Notes: generated from the letters alone by a model not told the origin. A stretch of DNA of 16,307 nucleotides from Candidatus Melainabacteria bacterium (GCA_003151275.1 PLXC01000031.1:10389-26695); one strand, 5' to 3'. Shown: positions 8,017 through 15,447, numbered from the stretch's first letter. Program-made: numbers and translations.

Positions 8017-8511
8017 TTACTTAGCAGCGGCTCCGGCTTTCTCTTTTTGTTCTTTTTGCATTGCAGCTGAGCGCTTTTGCAACTCTTCGTGCGAAACATC
8101 CTCAATGTGCGTTGCGACGTACCACTTGTGGCCAAATGGATCTATGAGTCCGCCCGTTCTATCACCATAGAATTGATCGGCTAACGGACGTTGCACGGTA
8201 GCACCAGCCGACACTGCTTTGTTGAAAACAGCATCAACGTCTTCTACGTACAACATAATTGTCACCGGCGAATTTCCGATCGTAGCAGGGCTCAGAGCCT
8301 GCATTTCAATACACTCATCTCCAAGCATGATTGGTGAAGTACCGATCTTGATTTCAGCGTGATGAATTTTATTACCGTCGCCCATGCGCATAGTTTCAGT
8401 AGCGCCAAAAGCTTTCTTGTAGAATTCAATCGCTTTTGCGGCTTCTCTAACGATCAAATAAGGTGTTGCCGTGTGGTACCCATCAGGAATTGGTTTTACC
8501 TTGCCAGTCAT
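8017..8511 (-). CDS. VOC-superfamily (glyoxalase/PhnB-like) protein
   Basis: A 164-residue cytoplasmic protein with the paired beta-alpha-beta-beta-beta modules of the vicinal oxygen chelate fold, about residues 13-66 and 83-135. The PhnB-like signatures are clear: AIEFYKKAFGATE (27-39), HHAEIKIGTSPIMLGDE (50-66) and YGDRTGGLIDPFGHKW (115-130), followed by ATHIEDVS. Members bind a metal ion and include glyoxalases, bleomycin-resistance proteins and uncharacterised enzymes, so the substrate cannot be assigned. A Lys/Ala/Gln-rich tail (142-164) extends past the fold. The start is fixed by AAGGAG 5 bases upstream of the ATG on the minus strand. It lies 189 bases downstream of the CorA gene on the same strand, separated from it by hairpins. 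Confidence 0.88.
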   Translation of the reverse strand: MTGKVKPIPDGYHTATPYLIVREAAKAIEFYKKAFGATETMRMGDGNKIHHAEIKIGTSPIMLGDECIEMQALSPATIGNSPVTIMLYVEDVDAVFNKAVSAGATVQRPLADQFYGDRTGGLIDPFGHKWYVATHIEDVSHEELQKRSAAMQKEQKEKAGAAAK

Positions 8512-8531
8512 ATCTTCTCCTTCAAAAGCAC

Positions 8532-8558
8532 AGTGACGGCGAGCACAAACTCGCCACT
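8532..8558 (-). promoter_or_regulatory. Leader hairpin upstream of the VOC gene
   Basis: On the minus strand GGCGAG, TTTGTG and CTCGCC make a perfect 6-bp stem with a 6-base loop. The stem can extend through AGTG/CACT with a small bulge. It ends about 20 bases before the VOC start codon, just upstream of the ribosome binding site. It may stabilise the message or tune translation; no ligand-binding family is recognised. Confidence 0.3.
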
Positions 8559-8590
8559 CAATTTCAATCGAGCAATAATACTACTGATAT

Positions 8591-8639
8591 AGCAACCGTT
8601 CCTTAAATCGGCAGGAACGGGAAATAGCTACTGTTCCTT
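8591..8639. repeat. Inverted and direct GTTCCTT repeats between corA and the VOC gene
   Basis: CCGTTCCT (8596-8603) and AGGAACGG (8613-8620) form a perfect 8-bp stem with a 9-base loop. A third copy follows: AGCAACCGTTCCTT at 8591-8604 and AGCTACTGTTCCTT at 8626-8639 match at 12 of 14 bases, 35 bases apart. It could terminate corA transcription or be a regulator-binding cluster for the VOC gene. No T-run follows the stem. Confidence 0.35.
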
Positions 8640-8700
8640 CAGCTAGAAACAGCTTCAGTCGGCAATTACAACCTTCGCGCATGGTGAGCTGCGAGATGGG

Positions 8701-9822
8701 CTAACCCCGTCTTTGCGGTCCCAAGAAACCTCGGAAATACAGATACAGCAAGATACTCAGCGAAAAGAAAAACATGAGGAAGAGAGCGAGGGGGTAACCA
8801 AAATACCAACTCAGCTCAGGCATGTTGAGAGGTGATTTCTCAGTATTGAAATTCATACCGTATAAACTTGCTACAAAACTGGGCGGAATGAAAAGCGTCG
8901 TGATGATCGTCAGCACCTTCATCACCTCGTTCAAGCGATTGCTGACGCGCGTGTAATGCAGCTCCATCAAAGCTGAAGCGACTTCACGATACATCTCGAC
9001 AAAGTCGATAATTCTAACGGCGTGGTCGTAGCAGTCACGCAGATACAATCGCGTTGTTTCCGAGATGAGGGGATTGGTGTCGCGATAGAGCGAGCTTATC
9101 GCTTCACGAGTCGGCCAAACTGATTTGCGAATCGACAAAATATCGCGTCTCAATTCATACACTTCTTCAGGAGTGTTCTTTTCGCTTTTCTGCAGGATTT
9201 CATCTTCGATGTTATCGAGTCTGTCAGCCAGTTTTGCCAACAGTGGGAAATAACTGTCGACGACTGCATCGATGATTGCATACAACAAATAATCCGCCTT
9301 TTCAGAGCGAATTCGTCCTCGCGATTTTCTGATTTTGTCACGCACAGGGTCTAAACAATCAGTTGTCATTTCGCGGAACGACAATACGTATGTCTTTCCT
9401 ACGAAGAGACTCAGTTGCTCGCTCTCTGAACTGTCACGGTTGACGAGCATGCGAGTGACCACAAATATGTGTTCGTCGTACTCTTCAACTTTCGCGCGCT
9501 GATGAACGTTAATGATGTCTTCGAGCTCGAGTTCGTGCAAATTGAAAAGCTTTCCAAGCCGGTCCATAAATGCTTGAGCGTTCGGTCCAAATCCAACCGG
9601 GTCAATGTTTATCCAAGTGACAGGCCATTTGGCAAGAAACTCAATTAGACCAGCTGGATCCCGAACTGCCTGCTCCACGTAGCCATGCTCGCTGTAAGCC
9701 ATAACATGCATGATCGGGGAATCGGTACCACTGGACTGGCTCTGGTCCATAATCCCGGGCAAATTGAATTCCGCGGTGATTCGCTGCTGGCGCCGTTTAG
9801 CTTTCGTTAGATCGGAACTCAT
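8701..9822 (-). CDS. corA: CorA-family divalent metal ion transporter
   Basis: A 373-residue inner-membrane channel of the CorA family, which usually carries Mg2+ (sometimes Co2+ or Ni2+) as a pentamer. The signature YGMNF lies at residues 321-325, right after transmembrane helix 1 (about 302-321, VLTIITTLFIPPSFVASLYG). Helix 2 is at about 340-363 (FGYPLALFLMFFFSLSILLY), and a short basic cytoplasmic tail RGFLGPQRRG follows. The long N-terminal cytoplasmic domain has the usual features: HELELEDIINVHQRAKVEEY (96-115), LSLFVGKTYVLSFRE and the stalk-helix region (about 195-300). The loop after GMN (NTEKSPLNMPELSW) has the acidic residue expected at the pore mouth. The ATG at 9822 has only a weak GAGAC upstream. 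The length is in the normal range for the thermophilic-type CorA. Confidence 0.93.
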   Translation of the reverse strand: MSSDLTKAKRRQQRITAEFNLPGIMDQSQSSGTDSPIMHVMAYSEHGYVEQAVRDPAGLIEFLAKWPVTWINIDPVGFGPNAQAFMDRLGKLFNLHELELEDIINVHQRAKVEEYDEHIFVVTRMLVNRDSSESEQLSLFVGKTYVLSFREMTTDCLDPVRDKIRKSRGRIRSEKADYLLYAIIDAVVDSYFPLLAKLADRLDNIEDEILQKSEKNTPEEVYELRRDILSIRKSVWPTREAISSLYRDTNPLISETTRLYLRDCYDHAVRIIDFVEMYREVASALMELHYTRVSNRLNEVMKVLTIITTLFIPPSFVASLYGMNFNTEKSPLNMPELSWYFGYPLALFLMFFFSLSILLYLYFRGFLGPQRRG

Positions 9823-9933
9823 TACCGTCTCAGGGTTGGATAGCCGCTGCTATTTTAGAACATCGGTGCTTTTCATGGGCACCAAAAGATCACACTTGCC
9901 TGTCAATGTTATTGCATAAGCGGCGCTGAACAT

Positions 9934-9988
9934 GGTTTAAGCCCGTTACCTGCGGAGACGTAAGGTCGGTCAGCCCCTTAAACCGGGC
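9934..9988 (+). ncRNA. Candidate structured RNA element (hairpin with possible pseudoknot)
   Basis: GGTTTAAG (9934-9941) pairs perfectly with CTTAAACC (9977-9984) around a 35-base interior that can itself form TTAC/GTAA or ACCT/AGGT pairs. Bases GCCC (9941-9944) can pair with GGGC (9985-9988) just outside the stem, giving a possible H-type pseudoknot. On the plus strand it lies about 30-85 bases before the ATG-like TTG of the small gene at 10020; read on the minus strand it precedes corA. I compared it by eye with known riboswitch families and recognised none. The strand assignment follows the small gene and is uncertain. Confidence 0.35.
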
Positions 9989-10019
9989 AAGAGGACGCGA
10001 AGATTAAGGAGACTGCATT

Positions 10020-10193
10020 TTGAAAAATTGGATTATGGCCCTCTTCTCACCTATAAGCCCTCCCAAAAACTATTCATTAGCTGATCGGAATTTTGATCAG
10101 GAATACAGAGAACTGAAAGATGCGTACTTGAAAAAACAACGCCAGCTTCCTGGACGCACTGTTAGCAAAGCAAAATTCGAATGCTCTATCTAG
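10020..10193 (+). CDS. Small unrecognised protein, 57 residues
   Basis: A TTG-initiated frame begins MKNWIMALFSPISPP and runs 57 codons to a TAG. AAGGAG at 10006-10011 lies 8 bases before the TTG, a strong and well-placed ribosome binding site that is the main evidence for the gene. The first 15 residues are mostly hydrophobic. The remainder is polar and basic, with DRNFDQEYRELKDAYLKKQR looking like a helix, and ends in KAKFECSI. There is no obvious cleavage site, so it may sit at the membrane surface. It is preceded by a foldable element (9934-9988) and followed by a long hairpin (10231-10272). No family is recognised. It could be missed by gene callers because of the non-ATG start and small size. 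Confidence 0.5.
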   Translation: MKNWIMALFSPISPPKNYSLADRNFDQEYRELKDAYLKKQRQLPGRTVSKAKFECSI

Positions 10194-10230
10194 TTTTGAA
10201 AGCGCTAAAGTAATCTCAAAATTTACGCGA

Positions 10231-10272
10231 AGAAGCACACCGGGCCTGGAAACAAGCCTGGTGTCGACTTCT
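10231..10272 (+). repeat. Long imperfect hairpin downstream of the small gene
   Basis: ACACCGGGC (10237-10245) pairs with GCCTGGTGT (10256-10264) through nine base pairs including one G-U. AGAAG (10231-10235) and CTTCT (10268-10272) extend the stem past a small bulge, with a 10-base loop. It lies 38 bases after the stop of the small gene and 108 bases before the PsbP-like gene. It may end the small transcript or protect its 3' end. There is no T-run, so an intrinsic terminator of classical form is not supported. Confidence 0.35.
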
Positions 10273-10379
10273 GTCTAGGCGCGACGAGCGAGCCAAACAA
10301 CAACGAACAAGCAGCCGATGCTAGAATCACCCAGGCTCACTCCAGTAGCGTGGGCAACTTTTGCCGTAACGAGGTGCTA

Positions 10380-10973
10380 ATGAGTCGTCTAAGAAGATTG
10401 TCGATCTTAGCAATATGCGCTTGCACAGTTGCAACCGCTGGACACAATCAAGTGGCTATAGCGGATGGATTTCCAAGTCAGAAAGAAGTTCAAGAAATCG
10501 CGCAACAGTCTTTGCAAGAACTCGTTCAATTTAGTAACCCGGAGCGGGGGATTAATATCAAGTATCCAAAGAATTGGGAAAAAATAGAACCGAAAGACAC
10601 TCTAATTGTCTGCAAGTTCTTAACTTTAAATGGACTCGCTAGCTACAGAGTTGCTGTGGATCAATTGCCTGCCTCAATAACGTTGGCCGATTATGCAAAA
10701 ATTACCGGAGACCAGATTAAAACGGCCATGGACGCTCAGCACATGCCGATGACACTCATTGAGGAAGGCGCAGATGAACTCGCGGGAGTGCCGGCGCGAA
10801 AATCATTTTATAATTTGAGCATCGGAGGAAGTCTACGAACCGCTAGGGTTCTGCAATACCTCGCTGTCAAAAATAATAGAGGTTACGTTTTTAATTACAC
10901 CGCTGACAGCGAGCTTTACGACAATTTTTTACCAGTAATAATAGAAGTGCTCAAGTCCATCGAGCTTCTTTGA
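10380..10973 (+). CDS. Exported PsbP/DcrB/Mog1-fold protein
   Basis: A 197-residue protein with a signal peptide (MSRLRRLSILAICACTVATA to about residue 28, likely cut after AIA). The mature domain (about 56-196) begins RGINIKYPKNWEK and ends VIIEVLKSIELL. In between are LPASITLADYAKITGDQI, LAGVPARKSFYNL and LAVKNNRGYVFNYTAD. This order (a beta strand with a YPxxWE turn, a helix, then a hydrophobic sheet ending in a helix with SI) is typical of the PsbP/DcrB/Mog1 fold. In photosynthetic cyanobacteria and plants, PsbP proteins support photosystem II; DcrB-type relatives are envelope proteins of unclear role. No photosynthesis gene is nearby. The ATG at 10380 is fixed by GAGGTG at 10371-10376. 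It converges on the TPR lipoprotein gene. Confidence 0.75.
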   Translation: MSRLRRLSILAICACTVATAGHNQVAIADGFPSQKEVQEIAQQSLQELVQFSNPERGINIKYPKNWEKIEPKDTLIVCKFLTLNGLASYRVAVDQLPASITLADYAKITGDQIKTAMDAQHMPMTLIEEGADELAGVPARKSFYNLSIGGSLRTARVLQYLAVKNNRGYVFNYTADSELYDNFLPVIIEVLKSIELL

Positions 10974-11000
10974 ACAATGGCCGAGCAAGAAGTGAACAAA

Positions 11001-11016
11001 CAGTGAACGATCACTG
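11001..11016. repeat. Inverted repeat between convergent genes
   Basis: CAGTGA (11001-11006) and TCACTG (11011-11016) flank ACGA in the 106-base gap between the converging PsbP-like and TPR lipoprotein genes. GAACA occurs three more times around it. The location suits transcription termination but there is no T-run. Confidence 0.25.
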
Positions 11017-11079
11017 AACAAGAAGCATTCCAGTAAGCACCGGATATAGTGCCATCAGGATAGAAGCGGCTGACGCGGT

Positions 11080-11652
11080 TTAGGGCTTGGTTGAACCTTT
11101 TGACGAGGCAGCGTTTTCTTTCGCTTTGGTATATTCAGCCTCAACCGCGGGTGATAGCGGCAGATTATTTTTCTTGAGGATGACAATTGCTCTCTCATAG
11201 TGCGCTACCGACTCCGCATAATTCTTTGCAGCGGCACTGACGCGAGCCAAGCCAAGAATTGATTGAACCAAATCAGCGTGTTCCAAACCTAAAGCTTTCT
11301 CATGTATAGCCAAACTCTGCTTGTAGAGGCGATCGGCTTGCGCACCATCACCTTGAGCGTAATAAAAATCAGCAAGATTTGCGGTTGTCTTCGCTAGGGC
11401 GGGATCTTGCTCGCCTAGCTTCTGCGCTTCTGTTACAGCAGCTTGATAACTCGCTTCCGCTTTTTTCAAATCTCCCGAAGCCTTAGCTGCGTCTCCGTCG
11501 GCGCTGAGCTTCTGCCAAATAGCCTGGTCGGTAGCTGTAGCAGTCGAGGCGGTAGAGGAGGCTGTCTCGGTTGCATTTGGAGTGCATGCACTCACTGTGA
11601 TGCCAAGCCCCAAAACACAAATACCGGCTCTCAACAACTTTTGCAGACGCAT
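11080..11652 (-). CDS. TPR-repeat lipoprotein
   Basis: A 190-residue protein with a lipoprotein signal peptide (MRLQKLLRAGICVLGLGITV) and a good lipobox VSAC, with Cys23 as the lipid anchor. A Thr/Ala/Ser-rich linker (24-42) leads to TPR units at about 46-80, 88-121 and 130-163. The second unit is the longer kinesin-light-chain type (LADFYYAQGDGAQADRLYKQ, then SLAIHEKALGLEHAD). It should sit on the outer face of a membrane and hold partner proteins. AGGAG lies 6 bases upstream of the ATG, so the start is firm. A GC-rich hairpin (11667-11686) ends a few bases before that site. The caspase-like gene ends 193 bases upstream on the same strand, so read-through is possible. Confidence 0.85.
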   Translation of the reverse strand: MRLQKLLRAGICVLGLGITVSACTPNATETASSTASTATATDQAIWQKLSADGDAAKASGDLKKAEASYQAAVTEAQKLGEQDPALAKTTANLADFYYAQGDGAQADRLYKQSLAIHEKALGLEHADLVQSILGLARVSAAAKNYAESVAHYERAIVILKKNNLPLSPAVEAEYTKAKENAASSKGSTKP

Positions 11653-11666
11653 CCTTAACTCCTTTC

Positions 11667-11686
11667 AGCCCCGCCAACGGCGGGCT
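11667..11686 (-). promoter_or_regulatory. GC-rich hairpin just upstream of the TPR lipoprotein's ribosome binding site
   Basis: On the minus strand AGCCCGCC, a GTT loop and GGCGGGGCT form an 8-bp GC-rich stem with one bulged base. The AGGAG of the downstream lipoprotein gene begins only a few bases later. It could end transcription arriving from the caspase-like gene (though without a T-run), or tune translation of the lipoprotein. Confidence 0.35.
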
Positions 11687-11845
11687 TCTCATAGACACCA
11701 GCAGCCGTTGCATGATTCAGCCAACCGCTCTGAGCAAATGAGCGTACATCAATTGGCGCCCGAATATAAGGGACGGGGCTTAGCTGTGAGAGGAAATTCA
11801 ACAATTGTTTAGAGGCAACTGAATCTGTTGATTTAAAAATGCTGA

Positions 11846-13777
11846 CTAGGGAGCGGACGGAAACCATGGCAGCGTCACGGGTTGTGCACCCTTAGCATGG
11901 ATCCAGCCAATCGGAATTGCGTTTGTTCGTTTTGCCATCGATAAACCGCCCTGCTTCAGGGTGTAAATTTGAGACGAATTTCTTGCATCTTGTTTTGGTG
12001 GAAGGAACAAATCCCGATGGCCTGTTGAAGTGAAATTAGAAACACTAAGTCCATTATCGGAGAGGAAATCCTTAGAAGAAAAAACGATGTCGCTAATAGA
12101 GTCATTAACGAAGTTCACGCACAAAAAAGTCTGTCCATCCTTTGTCCAGTATGCGAGATGGTCACCCTGTTCGTTGCTTGGTTCACCCAACAATTCAAGC
12201 AGGGTATTTTTGTTCATCCCGAGTTTCGCTTTTGCAAGCGAGCTACCTGGGACAATTAGAGTTGAAGTGATTTGAGATTCTTCATGCTTGCTCGCACTAA
12301 GGGTAGTGCCAGATGAAGTGCTTTTAGGAGGTGGAGCAATAGCACCAACTTCCCACCAGCGGGACTGATGTGAGCCGCTGGTTGACGACGACACGACTCC
12401 TACAGGCAGTTCATTTCCATGCGACTTGGCAATTACTGAAAAGCCACCGCCGCGAAGAGTCATTACAGAATAATTGGTTCTCTTAACCGGCTCAGAGAAC
12501 TTAGCAGAGTTCGTTAAGTAATTGGCCAGACTGATCGCATTTTCCGTTTTAAAAGCAGGAGACGAGAATGCGATTTCAGATACCGTGCTCGCATTTAATA
12601 ACACGCTAAGAAAATAGCGGTGATCCGACGTCCAGTAAGTTATTACGTCGCCTTTGCTGGACGTAGGCTTACCTAGCAATTGCAAAACTTCACCAGCATT
12701 CATACCGAGTTTCATACGAGCGACGGACTTGTTTGGCACGATCAAGATTCGAGGATTGACAGGCTCTGGTTTCGCATCCGCCGGTGTAATCCCATATTTT
12801 TCATCGCTTGTAACAAGCAATTCTCGCCTTGATGGTGTCACTGGAGGAGCATCGGATCCATGGTCTTCAGACTCGACGCTCCTTGAGTCAGCCTCTAGTC
12901 CCGGTCTCGGGGAAGTAGGTTTAGCCGAGATCAAGATATCGTTGCCAGTCCATTGACTTTTCATTACGGGTGTTTGCAGAAAACCGCGTTCTCTCAAGAC
13001 TGTATCCTGCACATTATCTTTCAATCCGGCGAACATTTGTCCCAACGTTGTTGATGTGCCCTGCTTCTTGAGAGCATCTAGCAAAACAGCAGTAAAAACG
13101 CCGTTGGGTAATTTTTTACTTTCCCATGAAATTTGATCTTCTTTGCTTGAAGCGATCACCAACTGCCCGGAGCCAGCGCTAAACTCGCCGGCATCCACAC
13201 CGGTTCGGACCAATCCTTTGCCACCACTTTCAGTGGCGCCGCTATGACAAGCGTCGAGAAAAATCACGACTCTGTCGCAATGAACGCGATCTTTTATATC
13301 GTGAGCCAATCTCTGCATGGGGATGCCGGTCGTATAGAGATCGTTAACGTCAGTGTCGTAAGCAATTAAATAATTCTGCCCGCCTATATCAAGCTCAGAA
13401 CCGCTGCCATGTGTAGAAATGAATATAACCACGAGGTCATCTGGATTGGCCACGTGAGGAAGCCACTTATTTCCCAGTTCAGAAAGTATTCGCCGTTGCG
13501 TGGCATCCTTATTCAGAAGAACGCGCACATGATCTGGGGCAAAGCCGGCATCATGTTTTAAATATTCCGCGAAATCAGAAGCGTCCTTTGCTGAATACTT
13601 CAGATCTAAAGCGGAATTACTAAAGTCGCTGATGCCAATAACCAAAGCCCATTTATCGCGAATTGGACGATTGGACGGCGGCGACTCTGCATCTGCAGCG
13701 AAAGACCCAGAGCCCATAAAGGCCAACGTCAGAATTGCTGCAACATAGCTAGCAGACAGCTTTACCAGGCGTTTCAT
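11846..13777 (-). CDS. Exported caspase-like protease (peptidase C14) with two BamE/SmpA-like domains
   Basis: A 643-residue protein with a signal peptide (residues 1-27, cut near SFA). The caspase domain at about 41-288 begins DKWALVIGISDF. It has catalytic His123 in FISTHGSGSE and Cys177 in FLDACHSGA, the standard His-Cys pair of clan CD proteases. A Ser/Pro/Glu-rich linker (about 289-340) leads to a domain at 344-463 that is repeated at 506-628. Both copies start LIVP and contain KLGMN and LLG[KE]P at a 162-residue offset, the GM..(8 residues)..GxP pattern of the SmpA/BamE-like fold. Family knowledge: bacterial caspase-like enzymes usually cleave after Arg or Lys. Export would place the enzyme in the periplasm or outside the cell. 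A GAGGA lies 11 bases before the ATG. The CvfC-like gene ends 21 bases upstream, indicating an operon. Confidence 0.88.
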   Translation of the reverse strand: MKRLVKLSASYVAAILTLAFMGSGSFAADAESPPSNRPIRDKWALVIGISDFSNSALDLKYSAKDASDFAEYLKHDAGFAPDHVRVLLNKDATQRRILSELGNKWLPHVANPDDLVVIFISTHGSGSELDIGGQNYLIAYDTDVNDLYTTGIPMQRLAHDIKDRVHCDRVVIFLDACHSGATESGGKGLVRTGVDAGEFSAGSGQLVIASSKEDQISWESKKLPNGVFTAVLLDALKKQGTSTTLGQMFAGLKDNVQDTVLRERGFLQTPVMKSQWTGNDILISAKPTSPRPGLEADSRSVESEDHGSDAPPVTPSRRELLVTSDEKYGITPADAKPEPVNPRILIVPNKSVARMKLGMNAGEVLQLLGKPTSSKGDVITYWTSDHRYFLSVLLNASTVSEIAFSSPAFKTENAISLANYLTNSAKFSEPVKRTNYSVMTLRGGGFSVIAKSHGNELPVGVVSSSTSGSHQSRWWEVGAIAPPPKSTSSGTTLSASKHEESQITSTLIVPGSSLAKAKLGMNKNTLLELLGEPSNEQGDHLAYWTKDGQTFLCVNFVNDSISDIVFSSKDFLSDNGLSVSNFTSTGHRDLFLPPKQDARNSSQIYTLKQGGLSMAKRTNAIPIGWIHAKGAQPVTLPWFPSAP

Positions 13778-13798
13778 GTTTGCACTATTCCTCGGGAG

Positions 13799-14914
13799 CT
13801 ATGCATTTTCAACAATTCTCTTCCAGGCAGGCACTGAGCCCTGTAAACCGCCATTTATGCGCTGAATGGCAGTTTCAATTTCCAGCCGCACTTCGAATTC
13901 CGCATCCTGCACGGCAGACTCCAGAAACGGCAAGGACTGAGCAGTGCCTACTTCCGCCAGAAATCGTGCCGCTCGCCACCTGACCAACTTATTCTTGTCT
14001 GCCAGTGCTTGACACATCGAAGATTCCGCAGTTACATCACCGAGATCGGAGAGCGCATCACCAGCGGTGCGCTTAACGCCCACGGAAGGGTCATGCAATA
14101 GAACCTGACAGAGAGGCTCGACAGCCGCACCACTCCCGGTGGCACCCAGGGCTGCAGCAGCTAACCTTCTGACTTGATGATGACTGTCGCGCAACGCGGT
14201 AATTAACAATGGCAGAACGCTTTCGCTTGTGCCCATGTCTTGAACAGCTCTTAACCGGGTGCTCCAATCGGAAGCATTGAGATCTTCAGTCCAAGACTTT
14301 AACGATCGCTGCACCGCATCCGGTACTGTTTTGCCTAGCGCTAACCACTCAAGCTCGAGCAGTGCCTTCTCGTCAATCACACCGAGGATCTCTTCAGCCA
14401 CTTCTTGCGCGATCTCCTGGGGCGTTCCGTAGCGCACACCGCATTCAGCCCAGTATCGCTCTTTCAAAAAATCTCCATTCATCTGTTCTTGAATGCGCAT
14501 CGCTGTGTCGTTGAACCGCGCTCCAAGTGATACTCGATGCTCCTGATTCGGTCCGACTACTTTCACTTGGATCGGAATACCGCGAAAAGTTTGAACGAAT
14601 ACACCGACCTGCCCGTCCTTTTCCGGCGATTGAGTTAACGAACCCGATTGCTCAGAGTGATCACCGCTGAGAATGCGCGTCGCATTGTCAAGGATCGGCT
14701 GCCAGTCTGCAGTCGGCTTGCGATTCAAGGTGACAAAGTCATGGCAAACAAAAATACTCTGTACGCCTGCTATCTCTAGCAATTTTTCCAACCCAGCCGG
14801 GCAGCCTTGATGTTGCTCAGCTGTGTATGTACCTGGCTTACCATCCATCGAGTCAAGAAGATTCAACTTCATGCTGTTGGGATTGGGGGTGGTTTCAATC
14901 GATTTTATTGGCAT
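13799..14914 (-). CDS. CvfC-like protein: Nfu N-terminal domain, virulence-factor domain and HEAT repeats
   Basis: A 371-residue cytoplasmic protein close in layout and length to the conserved virulence factor C (CvfC) family of Firmicutes (about 375 residues). Residues 4-86 are the Nfu/NifU N-terminal domain (IETTPNPNSMKLNLL). Residues about 103-190 are the middle domain (FVQTFRGIPIQVKVV, ARFNDTAMRIQE, FLKERYWAECGVRYG). Residues 217-355 hold four to five PBS-lyase-type HEAT repeats (SVLPLLITALRD, VRRLAAAALGATGS). The Nfu N-domain here lacks the CxxC cluster-binding C-terminal domain of true NfuA, so a scaffold role is more likely than Fe-S delivery. No ribosome binding site is seen before the ATG. 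It is the first gene of a pair with the caspase-like protease and divergent from the gene at 15067. Confidence 0.82.
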   Translation of the reverse strand: MPIKSIETTPNPNSMKLNLLDSMDGKPGTYTAEQHQGCPAGLEKLLEIAGVQSIFVCHDFVTLNRKPTADWQPILDNATRILSGDHSEQSGSLTQSPEKDGQVGVFVQTFRGIPIQVKVVGPNQEHRVSLGARFNDTAMRIQEQMNGDFLKERYWAECGVRYGTPQEIAQEVAEEILGVIDEKALLELEWLALGKTVPDAVQRSLKSWTEDLNASDWSTRLRAVQDMGTSESVLPLLITALRDSHHQVRRLAAAALGATGSGAAVEPLCQVLLHDPSVGVKRTAGDALSDLGDVTAESSMCQALADKNKLVRWRAARFLAEVGTAQSLPFLESAVQDAEFEVRLEIETAIQRINGGLQGSVPAWKRIVENA

Positions 14915-15066
14915 GCGAGCGTCAAAACGGTAGCGGTAAATCCCAGAATAACATCGTTACCCCATCCACTGCCGGGCTTCGATGATTCGCCTAATTTCTC
15001 AAACTAGACCGTAACACTTAAGTCGGTTGAAGAACCGGATCAAGAGAGTTGTCAGCGGGAGCGGTT

Positions 15067-15447
15067 ATGTTATCAGGTAATGCATATCTTGGATCGGCGG
15101 TTGTACAGTCCAGACACCAACTGGGCGCGAACTTGTCGTCAATTTCTTCTGATCGAGGCTCAGTCAGACTTGCCTGTGTTAACGCCTTCAATAAACTAAA
15201 TCAATTGTTCAGCGACTTGGTGTTTGACCTGCGCCGCAACAATTTCCAAGATTTTCACAGATCGTTTGAACAAGCGAAGAATCAAATAGAGCAGATGTTG
15301 AACAACCTGAACTACGATCGCAATAGACTGGTACTTGCCTTCAATTCAGAGGCACGTTCCGTAAAGTCGGGCGACAATCAAAATTTCGATGTCAGAGCGG
15401 CGCTCGATGCGCATGGGCAAATAGTTTTGCAATTCATGGACCGCTAA
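15067..15447 (+). CDS. Unrecognised small helical protein
   Basis: A 126-residue protein starting MLSGNAYLGSAVVQSRHQLG. GGGAG at 15057-15061 lies 5 bases before this ATG; a TTG at 15049 with a weaker site would add six residues. There is no signal peptide and no membrane segment. The middle (about 35-90) is an amphipathic helical region (AFNKLNQLFSDLVFDLRRNN, then RSFEQAKNQIEQMLNNLNYD), suggesting self-association or partner binding. The end VRAALDAHGQIVLQFMDR is likely a short sheet or helix. I do not recognise the family. A small hairpin (CGGTT, GAAG, AACCG at 15024-15037) lies just upstream of its ribosome binding site. It is divergent from the CvfC-like gene. Confidence 0.65.
   Translation: MLSGNAYLGSAVVQSRHQLGANLSSISSDRGSVRLACVNAFNKLNQLFSDLVFDLRRNNFQDFHRSFEQAKNQIEQMLNNLNYDRNRLVLAFNSEARSVKSGDNQNFDVRAALDAHGQIVLQFMDR

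Noticed and set aside
9865..9883. GGTGC/GCACC stem upstream of corA as a magnesium-sensing leader
   Set aside because: Only five base pairs, and the sequence lacks the conserved blocks of the M-box (ykoK) riboswitch.
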